Shown piece after piece: positions 34,724-43,602 of a stretch of 62,718 nt of DNA. The DNA is taken from NCBI GenBank assembly GCA_028713655.1, contig JAQTNW010000020.1:1-62718 (forward strand). The letters run 5' to 3'. Numbering within the stretch: the first letter of the stretch is position 1; each line of letters begins with the position of its first letter. This DNA is from Candidatus Methylacidiphilales bacterium. GTDB lineage: Bacteria > Verrucomicrobiota > Verrucomicrobiia > Methylacidiphilales > JAAUTS01. A program made the position numbers and the translations under genes. A model generated the notes under the pieces. That model saw nothing but the letters and a program-made list of their open reading frames with translations, made no database searches and was not told the origin of the DNA.

Positions 34724-36970
34724 ATGAAAATATTACAGATTACGAGATGCCTTTCCGCCGGGTTGATCGTGCTGACTGCAAGCACTTTCATCTGCCCAAT
34801 GGCTCTTGCGCAAATTCGCACGCTGCCGAGCCAGGAATCGAATCTTCAGCCCCGCAATGAGACTCTCCTGACGCTCGCGGATGGCCGCAAGGCCCGTATC
34901 GTTGGCGGCAAACTTCTGCTGTATGCGGCTGTCGGCCGCGCCGTTTCCGCTCCCGCTCCTGCTCCTGCTCCTGCGGGCGAATATCACACGAGTGAAGGGC
35001 GTGTACTTCATGTGGCGGCAGGGGGGGTGCTCATTCCTGCTTCCAGCACGACTGCCGGCGTGACGCCTCATCAAGTTCCAGACAACGGAGATGGCAAGGG
35101 TGCTTCCATGAAGATTGGCCCCATTACAAATCCGGGCGCAAGACCGTTGCCATCGAAAGTGCAGGCGACTCTTCAAGTTTCACACGGAGGAGGCGACGCT
35201 ACACAGGGTCCAACGGACGAATCCGGGAACAAGATCGGCATCAATCCGGATTCCGAATGGCACAGTTCCGTCTCGATAAACAACACGCTTTTATCGCTGT
35301 GTAACTTCCGCTGGCGTGTGGACGCTCCGGCTTCCGTCAAGCATGCGCGCTTTGAAATCGCCGGCGTTGGCGATGCAGCAGACGCCCCCAACTGGTCGGA
35401 CCCGTCGAAGTCACCACCTCCCGCAGGAAGCGGCATCGTCGAATTCACTCCCAAGGATGACGGCTGGTCGCGCTTCGACTTTGATTTTAAATCCATCTAT
35501 GAGAAGAAAAGCTTCACATGGGCGAAGGCTGATCACTTTCTGCTGCGGATTACACCGCTGTTGGCCAACGGCTCGGCTGCAGGCCCGCCTTCCAGCCCCG
35601 TGCTCCTTATTCCCAGCGCCAACGGCATTGGCTTGATCCCGCCACCATCAGCATCCAAAGCGCCTCCACCGACCAAGCCTCTCATCACCGCTCTGAGTTT
35701 CACGCCAGCCGTGAATTTTAATCCTCTCAGCGGCGAAAATGGCGGTGAGGCCGGCTTTATCATGCACTTCGTGGTGACCCGCGAGCCCGCCCAACTCGAA
35801 AAAATCATCGCAGATGCCTATTCAGCCAACAGGACGGAGAATGGGGTAAAAAAGCCCGGCCCGCTTCATAAGGGAGATCACTTTTTCATTAATTTTTCCC
35901 CGGCCAGCCAGGATGTCGAGGGTTGGGACGCCGTCGGCAATTTCGTCAGCGGAATCCCCGGCGCCATTGAAAACGCCCTCAACTTCTTTGCAAAAGTTTA
36001 CAACGACGATATCAAGGGCCAGCTCGTCAGCATTGTCGCCTCCATCATCGGGCCCGTCCTCGGTCCCATCGTTGGCCCGGACCTGTCCGCCACCCTCGCG
36101 AAAGAACTCGTCAACGCCGCCCTCGTCACTTGCGGCATCCCGCCCACCCTGCCGGATGCCGCCTCCCTTCAGAACATGGGTGCTGATTACATCATTGCCA
36201 GCGCCGCGGATCAGGCCGGCGTTGATATTCCTGATGAAGCCAGGGAGCAACTCAAAAAAGGAATTGCCAAACTGACGGACCCAAGCACCAGCGGAGTTCT
36301 CAATCCGCTCTTCTACGCCCCTGATCCCGCCTATCTGTACCACCCGCCGGTCCTGTTGTTACAGGCCAGTTTTGTGAAGACGACAAACTACAGCCTTGTG
36401 AAAAACCAAACTTCGGACGGTAACACCAGCACCGGCAAGACCGGGGGCACCAACTACGACCCTGTTCCAAAAAACACCGATCCAAGCAAAGACAAACTCA
36501 AGACCGATCCGAACGCCAATGATCCCGACTTGATCATACACGGTCCCCAAACGACGGGCGGTGGGCAGCCTCCGCCCCCCAAACATCAGGACGGACAAAA
36601 CGTGAATGAACCCAAGGGCAACGATTCCACAGGAAGTTCGGGCAGCGGATCTGGCTGGCCAGCCAAGTCAAAAAAAACCGTGGTCCACATTGAAGTGCGT
36701 ACCAGCATTAGTTTCGATCTGAACAAAAAGACTGGAGGCTCAGCGTTCTGCGATGAGAACACGCTCATCCTCACCGCAGACGTCAACGTTCCGCCGGTGC
36801 GGCTGGGGGAATCCTTCACGATTCCGGTGATTTTGCGTTTCCCGCCGAATGCCGCCAAGGACTCGCCTGGCTACCACAACTGGTTTATGGCCTTCAGCTA
36901 TGGAGACATGACGAAGTTCTATATCGATGGAGGTTACGGCTCGGAACACTCGCACACCAAATCCTGGTGA
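34724..36970 (+). CDS. Large secreted protein of unknown function
   Basis: 748 aa from the ATG at 34724, 10 nt after an AAGGA. Signal peptide MKILQITRCLSAGLIVLTAS with cleavage expected after ALA near residue 30. An Ala/Pro run (APAPAPAPAG, ~residues 77-90) is followed by beta-rich segments, a glycine/valine-rich helical stretch near 410-480 (IVASIIGPVLGPIVGPDLSA), a Gly/Asn/Lys/Pro-rich low-complexity linker (~580-650) and a C-terminal beta domain with VPPVRLGESFTIPVILRF. No family recognised. It lies between the MarR operon and a convergent sedolisin gene and may be a surface or matrix protein. Confidence 0.65.
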   Translation: MKILQITRCLSAGLIVLTASTFICPMALAQIRTLPSQESNLQPRNETLLTLADGRKARIVGGKLLLYAAVGRAVSAPAPAPAPAGEYHTSEGRVLHVAAGGVLIPASSTTAGVTPHQVPDNGDGKGASMKIGPITNPGARPLPSKVQATLQVSHGGGDATQGPTDESGNKIGINPDSEWHSSVSINNTLLSLCNFRWRVDAPASVKHARFEIAGVGDAADAPNWSDPSKSPPPAGSGIVEFTPKDDGWSRFDFDFKSIYEKKSFTWAKADHFLLRITPLLANGSAAGPPSSPVLLIPSANGIGLIPPPSASKAPPPTKPLITALSFTPAVNFNPLSGENGGEAGFIMHFVVTREPAQLEKIIADAYSANRTENGVKKPGPLHKGDHFFINFSPASQDVEGWDAVGNFVSGIPGAIENALNFFAKVYNDDIKGQLVSIVASIIGPVLGPIVGPDLSATLAKELVNAALVTCGIPPTLPDAASLQNMGADYIIASAADQAGVDIPDEAREQLKKGIAKLTDPSTSGVLNPLFYAPDPAYLYHPPVLLLQASFVKTTNYSLVKNQTSDGNTSTGKTGGTNYDPVPKNTDPSKDKLKTDPNANDPDLIIHGPQTTGGGQPPPPKHQDGQNVNEPKGNDSTGSSGSGSGWPAKSKKTVVHIEVRTSISFDLNKKTGGSAFCDENTLILTADVNVPPVRLGESFTIPVILRFPPNAAKDSPGYHNWFMAFSYGDMTKFYIDGGYGSEHSHTKSW

Positions 36971-37010
36971 TCGTTTCTGCCGCAAGCAGGCGGAAGCAGG
37001 GAGCTTGGGA

Positions 37011-38498
37011 TTACTTCCCGTTCAGGCCCAAGGGGCTGCCGATGCCGGTGACAAAGTCCCAGTCGGCCTGAGCATTGAAATGGCCGGCGCTACCGGAAGT
37101 AATGTCCCGGAAATTGGCTGTGCCCAGATTGCCATAGATGAAGTTGAGCTCCGCCGTTGTACCGGGCTCGATGGAGCCTGCCAGATTCACGACACCGGCC
37201 AGCGAGGGGGAGGAAACACTCGTGCCGCCGAAGACCATCCAGCCTGAATACCTGTAATAAGGTGTGCTGTCATAAACGGCCACGCCCGAATTGGGATCAG
37301 CATCAAATGAGCAGTCGGGAACGCCGCGGCTGGTTCCCACGATCGAAGCGATGCGCGTCTGGAAATAGGGACGCGTTTCGTAGGGGCTCTTGCCTCCACC
37401 GGAATAGGACCAACCGGTTTCGCTTGTAAATACCCCTGCGGAATTGCGGTGGATACTGGTGCCGCCTGCGCTCAAAACATTGGGTGAAGTACCGGGATAA
37501 ATGGTTTTGCCACCTGTATCACCGCTTGCGGCAAAGTAATCGACACCCGGAGTTGTAAAGAGCAGGTCGTTGGCTGTTTCCCAGGAATATTCACTGCCGC
37601 CCCAGCTCATTGAAACCTGCCGCACGCCCGGCAGCTTGCCCGCAATTTGTATGGCTTGGTTCAGGTCGGCGATGCTCGCGCTGCGGGCTTCAACCAAAAC
37701 GATTTTGGCATTGGGTGCCATGGCGTGGGACCACTCGATGTCGAGGGCCGATTCCTGGGACCAGCCTGCGTCGGTGGCGGGCAATTTGCCTGTGGCATAG
37801 ACGACTTGAAAGACCGTGTTGGTGGCCGCGTTTGCATTTGTCGAGCTTTCCAAGGGCAGGCTGAATTGTCTCGAGAACACATTGAAATCATTCAGTGCGG
37901 TGGGATAATGATAGGCGGTTATAATCGCAATCGTACCTGCCCCGCCCGTGGCCGGCAGATTATAAACCGCACGGATCGACTGCGGCGATTCACCGGACGG
38001 CTTGAAGACAGCGGCGGCCATGGGATTCATATTTGGCGCATCCGGTGGCTTGATGAACAAATGATTCGTGTGCGAACGCACGCCGATGTCTCCTGGATTT
38101 TCAAGGCTGGAGTCGGGGACAATCACAGTACCCGGCGGCGCCTGTTCGGACTCGGAAGCCGGGACTGCATTTTCAGGGATGTTCGTTGCCGAGGTTCCCG
38201 GGGCTTGCGAATCAACGCTTGAAGCAATCGCAGAACCGGTAGAAATGTTAGGAATTGCGGAAGCAGCGGAGGTCTTGATTGTGGTTGCTCCGGGATTGAA
38301 AGCGGTGGCGATAACATCCTTCGACTGCGCGGAAGAAGGATCGGAAGACGCGGCCTGTTGGTCTGCCAGGGTCGCAAGGGTCTGACTCTCGGAAAGGGAA
38401 TCGCCAGACGCGGAATTGCGCGTGGGATTGTCTGTTTGAATCAAGGCCCAGGCTGCGAGGGCAAAAAAGCCCGCTGAAATGAGGGCAAGTCGTTTCAC
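37011..38498 (-). CDS. Sedolisin-type (S53-like) serine-carboxyl peptidase
   Basis: 495 aa from a GTG at 38498 that begins a signal-anchor (VKRLALISAGFFALAAWALI); a TTG at 38534 would add 12 residues. A Ser/Ala-rich region of ~130 residues precedes the catalytic domain. Catalytic residues in S53 arrangement: E and D in QESALDIEW (261 and 265 counting from 38534), oxyanion Asp in AASGDTGG, and Ser in FGGTSVSSPSLAG (439). It ends DFVTGIGSPLGLNGK. Sedolisins are mostly acid-active exported endopeptidases. The usual ~150-residue pro-kumamolisin domain is not evident; the Ser/Ala-rich part takes its place. Confidence 0.8.
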   Translation of the reverse strand: MKRLALISAGFFALAAWALIQTDNPTRNSASGDSLSESQTLATLADQQAASSDPSSAQSKDVIATAFNPGATTIKTSAASAIPNISTGSAIASSVDSQAPGTSATNIPENAVPASESEQAPPGTVIVPDSSLENPGDIGVRSHTNHLFIKPPDAPNMNPMAAAVFKPSGESPQSIRAVYNLPATGGAGTIAIITAYHYPTALNDFNVFSRQFSLPLESSTNANAATNTVFQVVYATGKLPATDAGWSQESALDIEWSHAMAPNAKIVLVEARSASIADLNQAIQIAGKLPGVRQVSMSWGGSEYSWETANDLLFTTPGVDYFAASGDTGGKTIYPGTSPNVLSAGGTSIHRNSAGVFTSETGWSYSGGGKSPYETRPYFQTRIASIVGTSRGVPDCSFDADPNSGVAVYDSTPYYRYSGWMVFGGTSVSSPSLAGVVNLAGSIEPGTTAELNFIYGNLGTANFRDITSGSAGHFNAQADWDFVTGIGSPLGLNGK

Positions 38499-38840
38499 GT
38501 TGGGAAGTCTCGCACCATTAGCTCGCCAAAACAAGCCGATAAAAAAGGTAATTCAATAGGATTGTTTGTGAACTTAAGCCGTTGAATTTGAGTAACTTGC
38601 ATTCCTGCACAAGACTGCGGACGTAAGTGCAAATGAATGAGAGACGAGATACCCCTTGTTGCGTTTGCATGCAATGGTTTGATAAGTATTTCACTTGAAT
38701 CTCTCGTCAGGACCTTTGAGGATTTCCAACTCTACTAGCGCGCAAGCACCGTTGCCTCCTCTAAGCAGGCGATACCCAACGGCTTTTATCTTAGGCTGTG
38801 AAGAGCACGTCCTTCGCGATCTTTCTGTAAAAGGACTTCC
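38499..38840. other. Intergenic region, nothing recognised
   Basis: 342 bp between the sedolisin start and the hisI stop. No gene, repeat family copy or terminator stands out. Confidence 0.4.
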
Positions 38841-39311
38841 TTAGCCCTTCGGCTTGGGGCCATACACCTTTTTCGGATCAAACAGTTTTTCCGTTTCCTT
38901 AAACACAAGCTTCAACCCCTTGCTTTCACCCGCCGGGATCTCGCGGTAAAAACAGGAGCGAAACCCCGTGTGACACGTCGCTCCCGCTCCCACAACCGTA
39001 ACGCGCATCCAGATCGCATCCTGGTCGCAGTCGATGCGCAATTCCCGCACCTTCAACACATTGCCGCTGGTTTTTCCCTTGTGCCAGAGTTCCTTCCGAC
39101 TGCGGCTCCAATAAACGCCCTCGCCCAGCTCAATGGTTTTTTCCAGCGCCTCGCGGTTCATGTAGGCGACCATCAACACCTCGCCGCTGTCGTAATCGGT
39201 TGTCACCACCGGGATCAGGCCGTCCTTGTCGAATTTCGGCATCAGATCCGCGCCTTCCTCGACTTCCTGATGGCTGCCGCGCTCTTTAAACACAATTTTG
39301 CTTTCTGACAT
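38841..39311 (-). CDS. hisI: Phosphoribosyl-AMP cyclohydrolase
   Basis: 156 aa from the ATG at 39311; the frame is open 24 codons farther but without similarity. The core shows [42 protein letters not shown] and CHTGFRSCF, the metal-binding cysteines and aspartates of HisI. It opens the ring of phosphoribosyl-AMP in step 3 of histidine synthesis, in the cytosol. Only the cyclohydrolase is present (no HisE fusion). About 25 extra C-terminal residues. It stands apart from other his genes here. Confidence 0.92.
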   Translation of the reverse strand: MSESKIVFKERGSHQEVEEGADLMPKFDKDGLIPVVTTDYDSGEVLMVAYMNREALEKTIELGEGVYWSRSRKELWHKGKTSGNVLKVRELRIDCDQDAIWMRVTVVGAGATCHTGFRSCFYREIPAGESKGLKLVFKETEKLFDPKKVYGPKPKG

Positions 39312-39362
39312 ACACAGGTATTCTTGCCGAGTTGGACGCAGGATAAAGAACAAAAGCATCCT

Positions 39363-39507
39363 ATTGGCCGCAAAAGAACGCAAAGTACACAGAGAAAGGT
39401 ATTTTCAATTTAAAACACAAGCAGACAGAATGAACGGGATTTCGAGGATAAAATCCGCTCGCACCACTTTTCTTTTTTGTGATTCTTTGCGCTCTTTAGT
39501 GGCCAAT
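39363..39507. repeat. MITE-like repeat, family D, 145 bp
   Basis: Terminal inverted repeats ATTGGCCGCAAAAGAACGCA at 39363 and its near complement ending at 39507 (CTTTGCGCTCTTTAGTGGCC region) match in 20 of 23 positions. The interior is AT-rich with no gene. Located in the hisI-cysS divergent spacer. Confidence 0.7.
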
Positions 39508-39605
39508 CCCCTAGCCTTTTTGCCTCGGATTTTTTTGTTTCCGCAAAGCCATGGATGCGGGCTTGCGTCAACGGACGTACTGCGGTTGGATATCCCCTCA
39601 TTTCA

Positions 39606-41066
39606 ATGAAACAGGACGTGCAGCTTTACGACACCTTGGAACGGCGGGTGAAACCCATCCGACCGCTCGATGGCAAAACCGTGCGCTTTTATTGCTGCGG
39701 GCCGACGGTCTATGGGCCTGCGCATATCGGCAACTTCCGTACCTTTGTGTCGCAGGACATCCTGCGCCGTGTGCTGGAACTCGGCGGCCAACCCACCCGC
39801 CACGTCCGCAACATCACGGATGTGGATGACAAGACCATCCGGCAATCCCAAGCCGAAGGCCGTACGCTCAAGGAATTCACCGATGCATGGCTGGAATTAT
39901 TCCGGCGCGACTGCGGCGAGTTGAACCTGCTGCCCCCGCATATCGAACCCAGCGCGGTTGAACACATTCCGGGGCAGGTCGATTTGATCCAAAAGCTCAT
40001 GGACCGCAAGCACGCCTACCGTGCGGACGATGGCTCGGTTTATTTCAGCATCGATTCGTTTCCCGAGTATGGCCGCCTCTCGCGTGTCAAGGAACGGGAA
40101 CTGAGCACAAACAAGCCCGCAGCGGCGGGACAGGCCATCCAGGCCGATGAATATGAACGGGAATCGCTGGCGGATTTTGCCCTTTGGAAGGCGCGCAAAG
40201 CGGAGGACGGCCCGAATTTTTGGCGCAGCCCGTGGAGCGAAGGTCGGCCCGGCTGGCACCTCGAATGCAGTTGCATGAGCATGCGTTATCTCGGCGAATC
40301 CTTTGATCTTCACGGCGGTGGCGTGGATCTGATTTTTCCGCATCACGAAAATGAAATTGCCCAAAGCGAAGCCGCCACGGGCAAGCCATTCGCCTCGCAC
40401 TGGTTTCATACCACGCACCTGCTGGTGGAAGGCCGGAAGATGAGCAAGAGCGAGGGTAATCTCTTCACGCTGGAGGAACTGAAGGCAAAGGGTTTCTCCG
40501 CCATGGAAGTCCGTTATGTTTTGCTGGCAGGCAAGTACAGCCAACCCCTGAATTTTACCATTGACTCCCTGTCTGCCGCCCGGCAGGCCCTGCAAAAAAT
40601 CGCAAGAAGCGCGGATGCGCTGGCGGGAGCGTCAGGTTGTGCCGAGCCTGCCTATGATGAAGTGGCGCGCGACGCCCAGTCGCTTCCGGTGGCCAACCCG
40701 TTCAATCCCGCATGGGAAGCGTTGCGGGACGACTTGAACACCTCCGAGGCGTTGGGGCAAACCTTTCTTGCGCTCAAGGAAACGGATTCGGCCATTCGCG
40801 AAGGCCGGCTTGCAAAAACACAGGCGTCAGAGGCCTGGCTGGGCCTGCAACGCGTTTTGCACGCGCTGGGCCTTGTTCTGCCCAAGGAATCCGAAATTAC
40901 AGCCCCGCCCGAAATCCGGGAACTCGCGGCCAAACGCTGGGAAGCCAAAAAGAACAAGGACTGGAAGGCCGCCGATACTTACCGCGACCAACTTGCCAGT
41001 GCAGGCTGGGTCATGCAGGACGGCAAGGATTCCTACAAGCTGGCGCCCGACCGGAAAAATCCATGA
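39606..41066 (+). CDS. cysS: Cysteinyl-tRNA synthetase
   Basis: 486 aa from the ATG at 39606 (MKQDVQLYDTLERRVKPIRP); upstream codons are not family-like. Class I motifs: GPAHIGNFRTF (HIGH) and GRKMSKSEGN (KMSKS). Zinc ligands are in FYCCGPTVY, the LECSCMSM segment and the following His/Glu region (FPHHENE). The C-terminal helical anticodon-binding part is complete. It charges tRNA-Cys in the cytosol. Its stop overlaps the next small gene (ATGA). Confidence 0.96.
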   Translation: MKQDVQLYDTLERRVKPIRPLDGKTVRFYCCGPTVYGPAHIGNFRTFVSQDILRRVLELGGQPTRHVRNITDVDDKTIRQSQAEGRTLKEFTDAWLELFRRDCGELNLLPPHIEPSAVEHIPGQVDLIQKLMDRKHAYRADDGSVYFSIDSFPEYGRLSRVKERELSTNKPAAAGQAIQADEYERESLADFALWKARKAEDGPNFWRSPWSEGRPGWHLECSCMSMRYLGESFDLHGGGVDLIFPHHENEIAQSEAATGKPFASHWFHTTHLLVEGRKMSKSEGNLFTLEELKAKGFSAMEVRYVLLAGKYSQPLNFTIDSLSAARQALQKIARSADALAGASGCAEPAYDEVARDAQSLPVANPFNPAWEALRDDLNTSEALGQTFLALKETDSAIREGRLAKTQASEAWLGLQRVLHALGLVLPKESEITAPPEIRELAAKRWEAKKNKDWKAADTYRDQLASAGWVMQDGKDSYKLAPDRKNP

Positions 41067-41449
41067 TCCTGCCCCAGGAATCCGCCCCTTCCGGAAAGCC
41101 GGACCTGTCACAAATCCAGGCGATTGTTTTGCGCCTCGAAGATTTTCTCGCCACCACGGTTGAGGAGGGGCAGCGCCTCGGGCTGACGCTTTCCGCTCCG
41201 CAAATTCTTTCGGTGATCGACACCGCCCTCGGCCGCTTGCAGGGAAATGACTCTCCCAAGCCCGTTGAAGAAACGGTTGAAGGTTATTTTCTGGATGGAT
41301 TTACCGAGGCGCTGCTGCAGGAACATCTGGGAATTTACGAAAAGGTAAAAGACCCGGATGGCCAGGAAGTCTATGTACCCATCAGCGATGCGCTCTGGAT
41401 CGAATGCCTGCGCGCGCTGCACGAATCGGTCGCGAAAATAGCCAGTTAA
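41063..41449 (+). CDS. Small conserved-looking protein coupled to cysS, unknown
   Basis: 128 aa, start ATG overlapping the cysS stop by 4 bp. Acidic, mostly helical: QIQAIVLRLEDFLATTVEEG, LTLSAPQILSVIDTALGRLQ, then VEGYFLDGFTEALLQEHLGI. No signal or membrane segment, no recognised domain. The tight coupling suggests co-expression with CysS; a direct role in tRNA charging would be speculation. Confidence 0.6.
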   Translation: MILPQESAPSGKPDLSQIQAIVLRLEDFLATTVEEGQRLGLTLSAPQILSVIDTALGRLQGNDSPKPVEETVEGYFLDGFTEALLQEHLGIYEKVKDPDGQEVYVPISDALWIECLRALHESVAKIAS

Positions 41450-41456
41450 AACAGGG

Positions 41457-41543
41457 TTCACCGCAGAGCCGCCGAGAACACGGAGAGTTGGCCGCAAAAG
41501 AGCACATTTTTATCCGCTGATGAACGCAGATTGGCACGGATGG
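41457..41543. repeat. Family D repeat fragment with a 'GATGAACGCAGATT' unit
   Basis: TTCACCGCAGAGCCGCCGAG at 41457, then TTGGCCGCAAAAGAG, then ATCCGCTGATGAACGCAGAT and GGCACGGATGG. The first unit matches the ends of the copies at 7845 and 45933. Confidence 0.6.
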
Positions 41544-41634
41544 AAAAAGCGGAGACTTGAAACTCACCATCCGCCTGCGGTTGCGGGAAGGCTGATCCTG
41601 TTTTTCTCGAGCTTGCCCCCACACTCCACATGCT

Positions 41635-42065
41635 CTACTCTGGGCGGCTTATGGTGTCCATGCCAGCGAAAAACTGGCTCCATTCGCTCGGGGAATCGCC
41701 CTGCAGCCAGACCGGCCTGAGCACCAGGTTGTCCATGCCGTAAGTCCAGGCGGTGCTTAAACTTAACCGGCTCGTGCGCGTTTTGATGCTTGGATCGTGT
41801 CCTGCGGCCAGTTCAGCAGACTTCCCACATCGCAAGTAACCAGCCTGGTTCCCGATTCACGGGCGATTTGCACCAACCAAACACTTCACGGCGCATCCCC
41901 GTAGAGGGCCTTCGCCACATCCCGAGAATCGATGGCGGGAGCGTGGGCCGTTCTTCCGAGTACCACCCGTCCGGGTTTCATTTGGACTTTCCGAACCCGG
42001 GCCACTGAGGGGCGATAAACCCGCCGAACGGCGTCCACGATCAGATTGAAGAGGGAAGCGGCCAT
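41635..42065 (-). pseudogene. Possible decayed gene, unknown
   Basis: On the minus strand an ATG at 42065 gives 59 codons (MAASLFNLIVDAVRRVYRPS..., stop at 41886); the same frame then stays open as VWLVQIARESGTRLVTCDVG to 41760. A second frame (41635-41835) ends STAWTYGMDNLVLRPVWLQG and then DSPSEWSQFFAGMD. Together this could be one gene broken by a stop and a frameshift. I recognise no family, and in GC-rich DNA such open frames can be chance. Confidence 0.25.
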
Positions 42066-42070
42066 ACGAA

Positions 42071-42475
42071 TCAGGCGGGGCGAGGCAGCAGGTTGACGCG
42101 GAGTGTGCAGCGTTTGCCCAGATCGCGAAAGTGGGAGTCAAAGGTTGTCAGGGCCACGTCATGATGGATGCAGAGGGCGGCAATGAGCAGATCGACGGAG
42201 GGTATGCGCAATCCCGCGTCGTATGCCTTGGTGGCGAGATTTGTTGCTGCGTGCCAAAGCTGTGGCGGAGTGTGAAGTAACGGCATGGTTTCCAGCCTGC
42301 GCAGGAGCAACGGGCGCTCCCGGCGCGAGGCACCGCAAAGCAGTTCAAATCGTACCTGTTCACAGAGCAAGGCGTCTTCGGCCTGGATGGCAACGTCCGC
42401 GACGCGCCGGATTCCATCCGGCGTGTTTTGACGCAGGTGATCGATCCAAACACAGGTGTCGATTACTTGTCCCAC
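42071..42475 (-). CDS. VapC-type PIN-domain ribonuclease toxin (second locus)
   Basis: 134 aa PIN protein. Metal ligands: D6 (VIDTCVWID), E44 (QVRFELLCG), and the later acidic pair in PSVDLLIAALCIHHDVALTT and FDSHFRDL. It would act as a Mg-dependent endoribonuclease on a structured RNA. Its start overlaps the antitoxin gene by 13 bp. Distinct in sequence from the vapC at 2113, so the two loci are not recent duplicates. Confidence 0.86.
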   Translation of the reverse strand: MGQVIDTCVWIDHLRQNTPDGIRRVADVAIQAEDALLCEQVRFELLCGASRRERPLLLRRLETMPLLHTPPQLWHAATNLATKAYDAGLRIPSVDLLIAALCIHHDVALTTFDSHFRDLGKRCTLRVNLLPRPA

Positions 42476-42687
42476 GGGCTTTTCCGGTCGAGTTCCTGCA
42501 TGGTTTCGTAGTGGGGAAACTCAAACCGTACCTTGCCGGACATCACTTCATCCGAAAGCTCCCGCCTCCGTTTGAGCATCAGGCTGTCGGCGACCAGCTT
42601 GGCGATGGCGGGGCCTTTCTTTTTTACACCGGAAAAACGGATGACGTCTTTCAAGTCTTTGTCGGAAATCTCGACAGTTATTTTCAT
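42463..42687 (-). CDS. VapB-type antitoxin (second locus)
   Basis: 74 aa starting MKITVEISDKDLKDVIRFSG, followed by a long helix (AIAKLVADSLMLKRRRELSD) and an acidic/aromatic tail (FEFPHYETMQELDRK) that fits the toxin-binding region. It resembles DUF2191-like/ribbon-helix-helix VapB antitoxins. Gene order antitoxin-toxin with a 13-bp overlap supports the pairing. Confidence 0.8.
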   Translation of the reverse strand: MKITVEISDKDLKDVIRFSGVKKKGPAIAKLVADSLMLKRRRELSDEVMSGKVRFEFPHYETMQELDRKSPWDK

Positions 42688-42733
42688 ACTTTCAGGATGC
42701 CATAGTCAGATAATGAATCAAGAAGATAAGGAC

Positions 42734-42777
42734 AAAAAAACCGGGTTGGGAGCTTTCACTCAAAAGTCCCAATCCGG
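42734..42777 (-). terminator. Minus-strand intrinsic terminator with no gene in front
   Basis: On the minus strand CCGGATTGGGA (42777-42767) and TCCCAACCCGG (42751-42741) pair in 10 of 11 positions, followed at once by TTTTTTT. This is a textbook intrinsic terminator, but the DNA before it on that strand is the promoter region of a plus-strand lipoprotein gene. Confidence 0.55.
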
Positions 42778-42879
42778 GCGCACTACTCGGGAACCCACGT
42801 TCATTCCCGCTCAAATATCCAGCCAATCCTGCCTGTGCATAACAAGCGGAGCGGAGGTGGCGGTCTTCCGGGATTCTGC

Positions 42880-42892
42880 TAGTATTTAAGTT
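42880..42892 (+). promoter_or_regulatory. Candidate -10 hexamer
   Basis: TAGTAT at 42880-42885, 7 nt before the ATG at 42893; no Shine-Dalgarno and no clear -35. Confidence 0.3.
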
Positions 42893-43534
42893 ATGAAACA
42901 TATTACAAACCCCGTACTATTTGTGTTGGCCGTGTTTTGTTTCTTTCCCCTGGTCGGGTGCGCAGACGGGCCTCAGGGACCGCTGGCCCAGGCCCAGGCC
43001 TTGATGGACCCCGCCTATCGTTCCAAGGTTTTCTGGATCAAGGGGGCCGGTCCCAGGGAAAAAATCAATCAATGGACGTATTATTTCTATGACCCCACGG
43101 CATCTGGAAACGCGCGCATGGTCAGGATCGTGGACGACAAAGTGGAGATTTTTCAACCGGCTAATTTTGGCAGCCCGGCGCGGGAATCCTCCACGTTCAA
43201 TCCATTCTTTGTAAAGGTTTCCGTCCAGAAGGCGTTGTCCACCGCCGCAGCCTATGCCAACGAACAAAAAATTTCCTATGACCATGTGCGGGTCCAGTTG
43301 AGACGCCCTTCCTCCGATCAAGCGCCTTCGTGGAGGGTTGAATTGCTGGACAATGAACACAATCTGGGCACCGTTTACATCTCGCCCGAAAATGGCCAAT
43401 TGGTTTATTTTAATTCCACCCGCTCTTCCCCCGATAGCGCCGCTGGTTTTTTTAACGATGTCAAACGCACGTTTCTCGGCATTGGCGGGGACCTGGAACA
43501 ATTTTTCACCGGCGAACGGACTGTGGACCAATAG
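42893..43534 (+). CDS. Predicted lipoprotein, unknown
   Basis: 213 aa. Signal peptide with lipobox FFPLVGC (Cys ~23), then ADGPQGPLAQAQALMDPAYR. The mature part contains KINQWTYYFYDP, VDDKVEIFQPAN and VRVQLRRPSSDQAPSWRVEL with VYISPENGQLVYF, which recalls the beta-hairpin/helix layout of PepSY-like domains, although I am not sure of this. Expected in the envelope, facing the periplasm. Followed after 68 bp by a TPR protein on the same strand. Confidence 0.6.
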   Translation: MKHITNPVLFVLAVFCFFPLVGCADGPQGPLAQAQALMDPAYRSKVFWIKGAGPREKINQWTYYFYDPTASGNARMVRIVDDKVEIFQPANFGSPARESSTFNPFFVKVSVQKALSTAAAYANEQKISYDHVRVQLRRPSSDQAPSWRVELLDNEHNLGTVYISPENGQLVYFNSTRSSPDSAAGFFNDVKRTFLGIGGDLEQFFTGERTVDQ

Positions 43535-43602
43535 CCGATTGGCATGGTTCGCAAAGCAAGTTGCGCTTTACCTCGGAGCCTTGGGCTGGCAAATGTTGCC
43601 CC

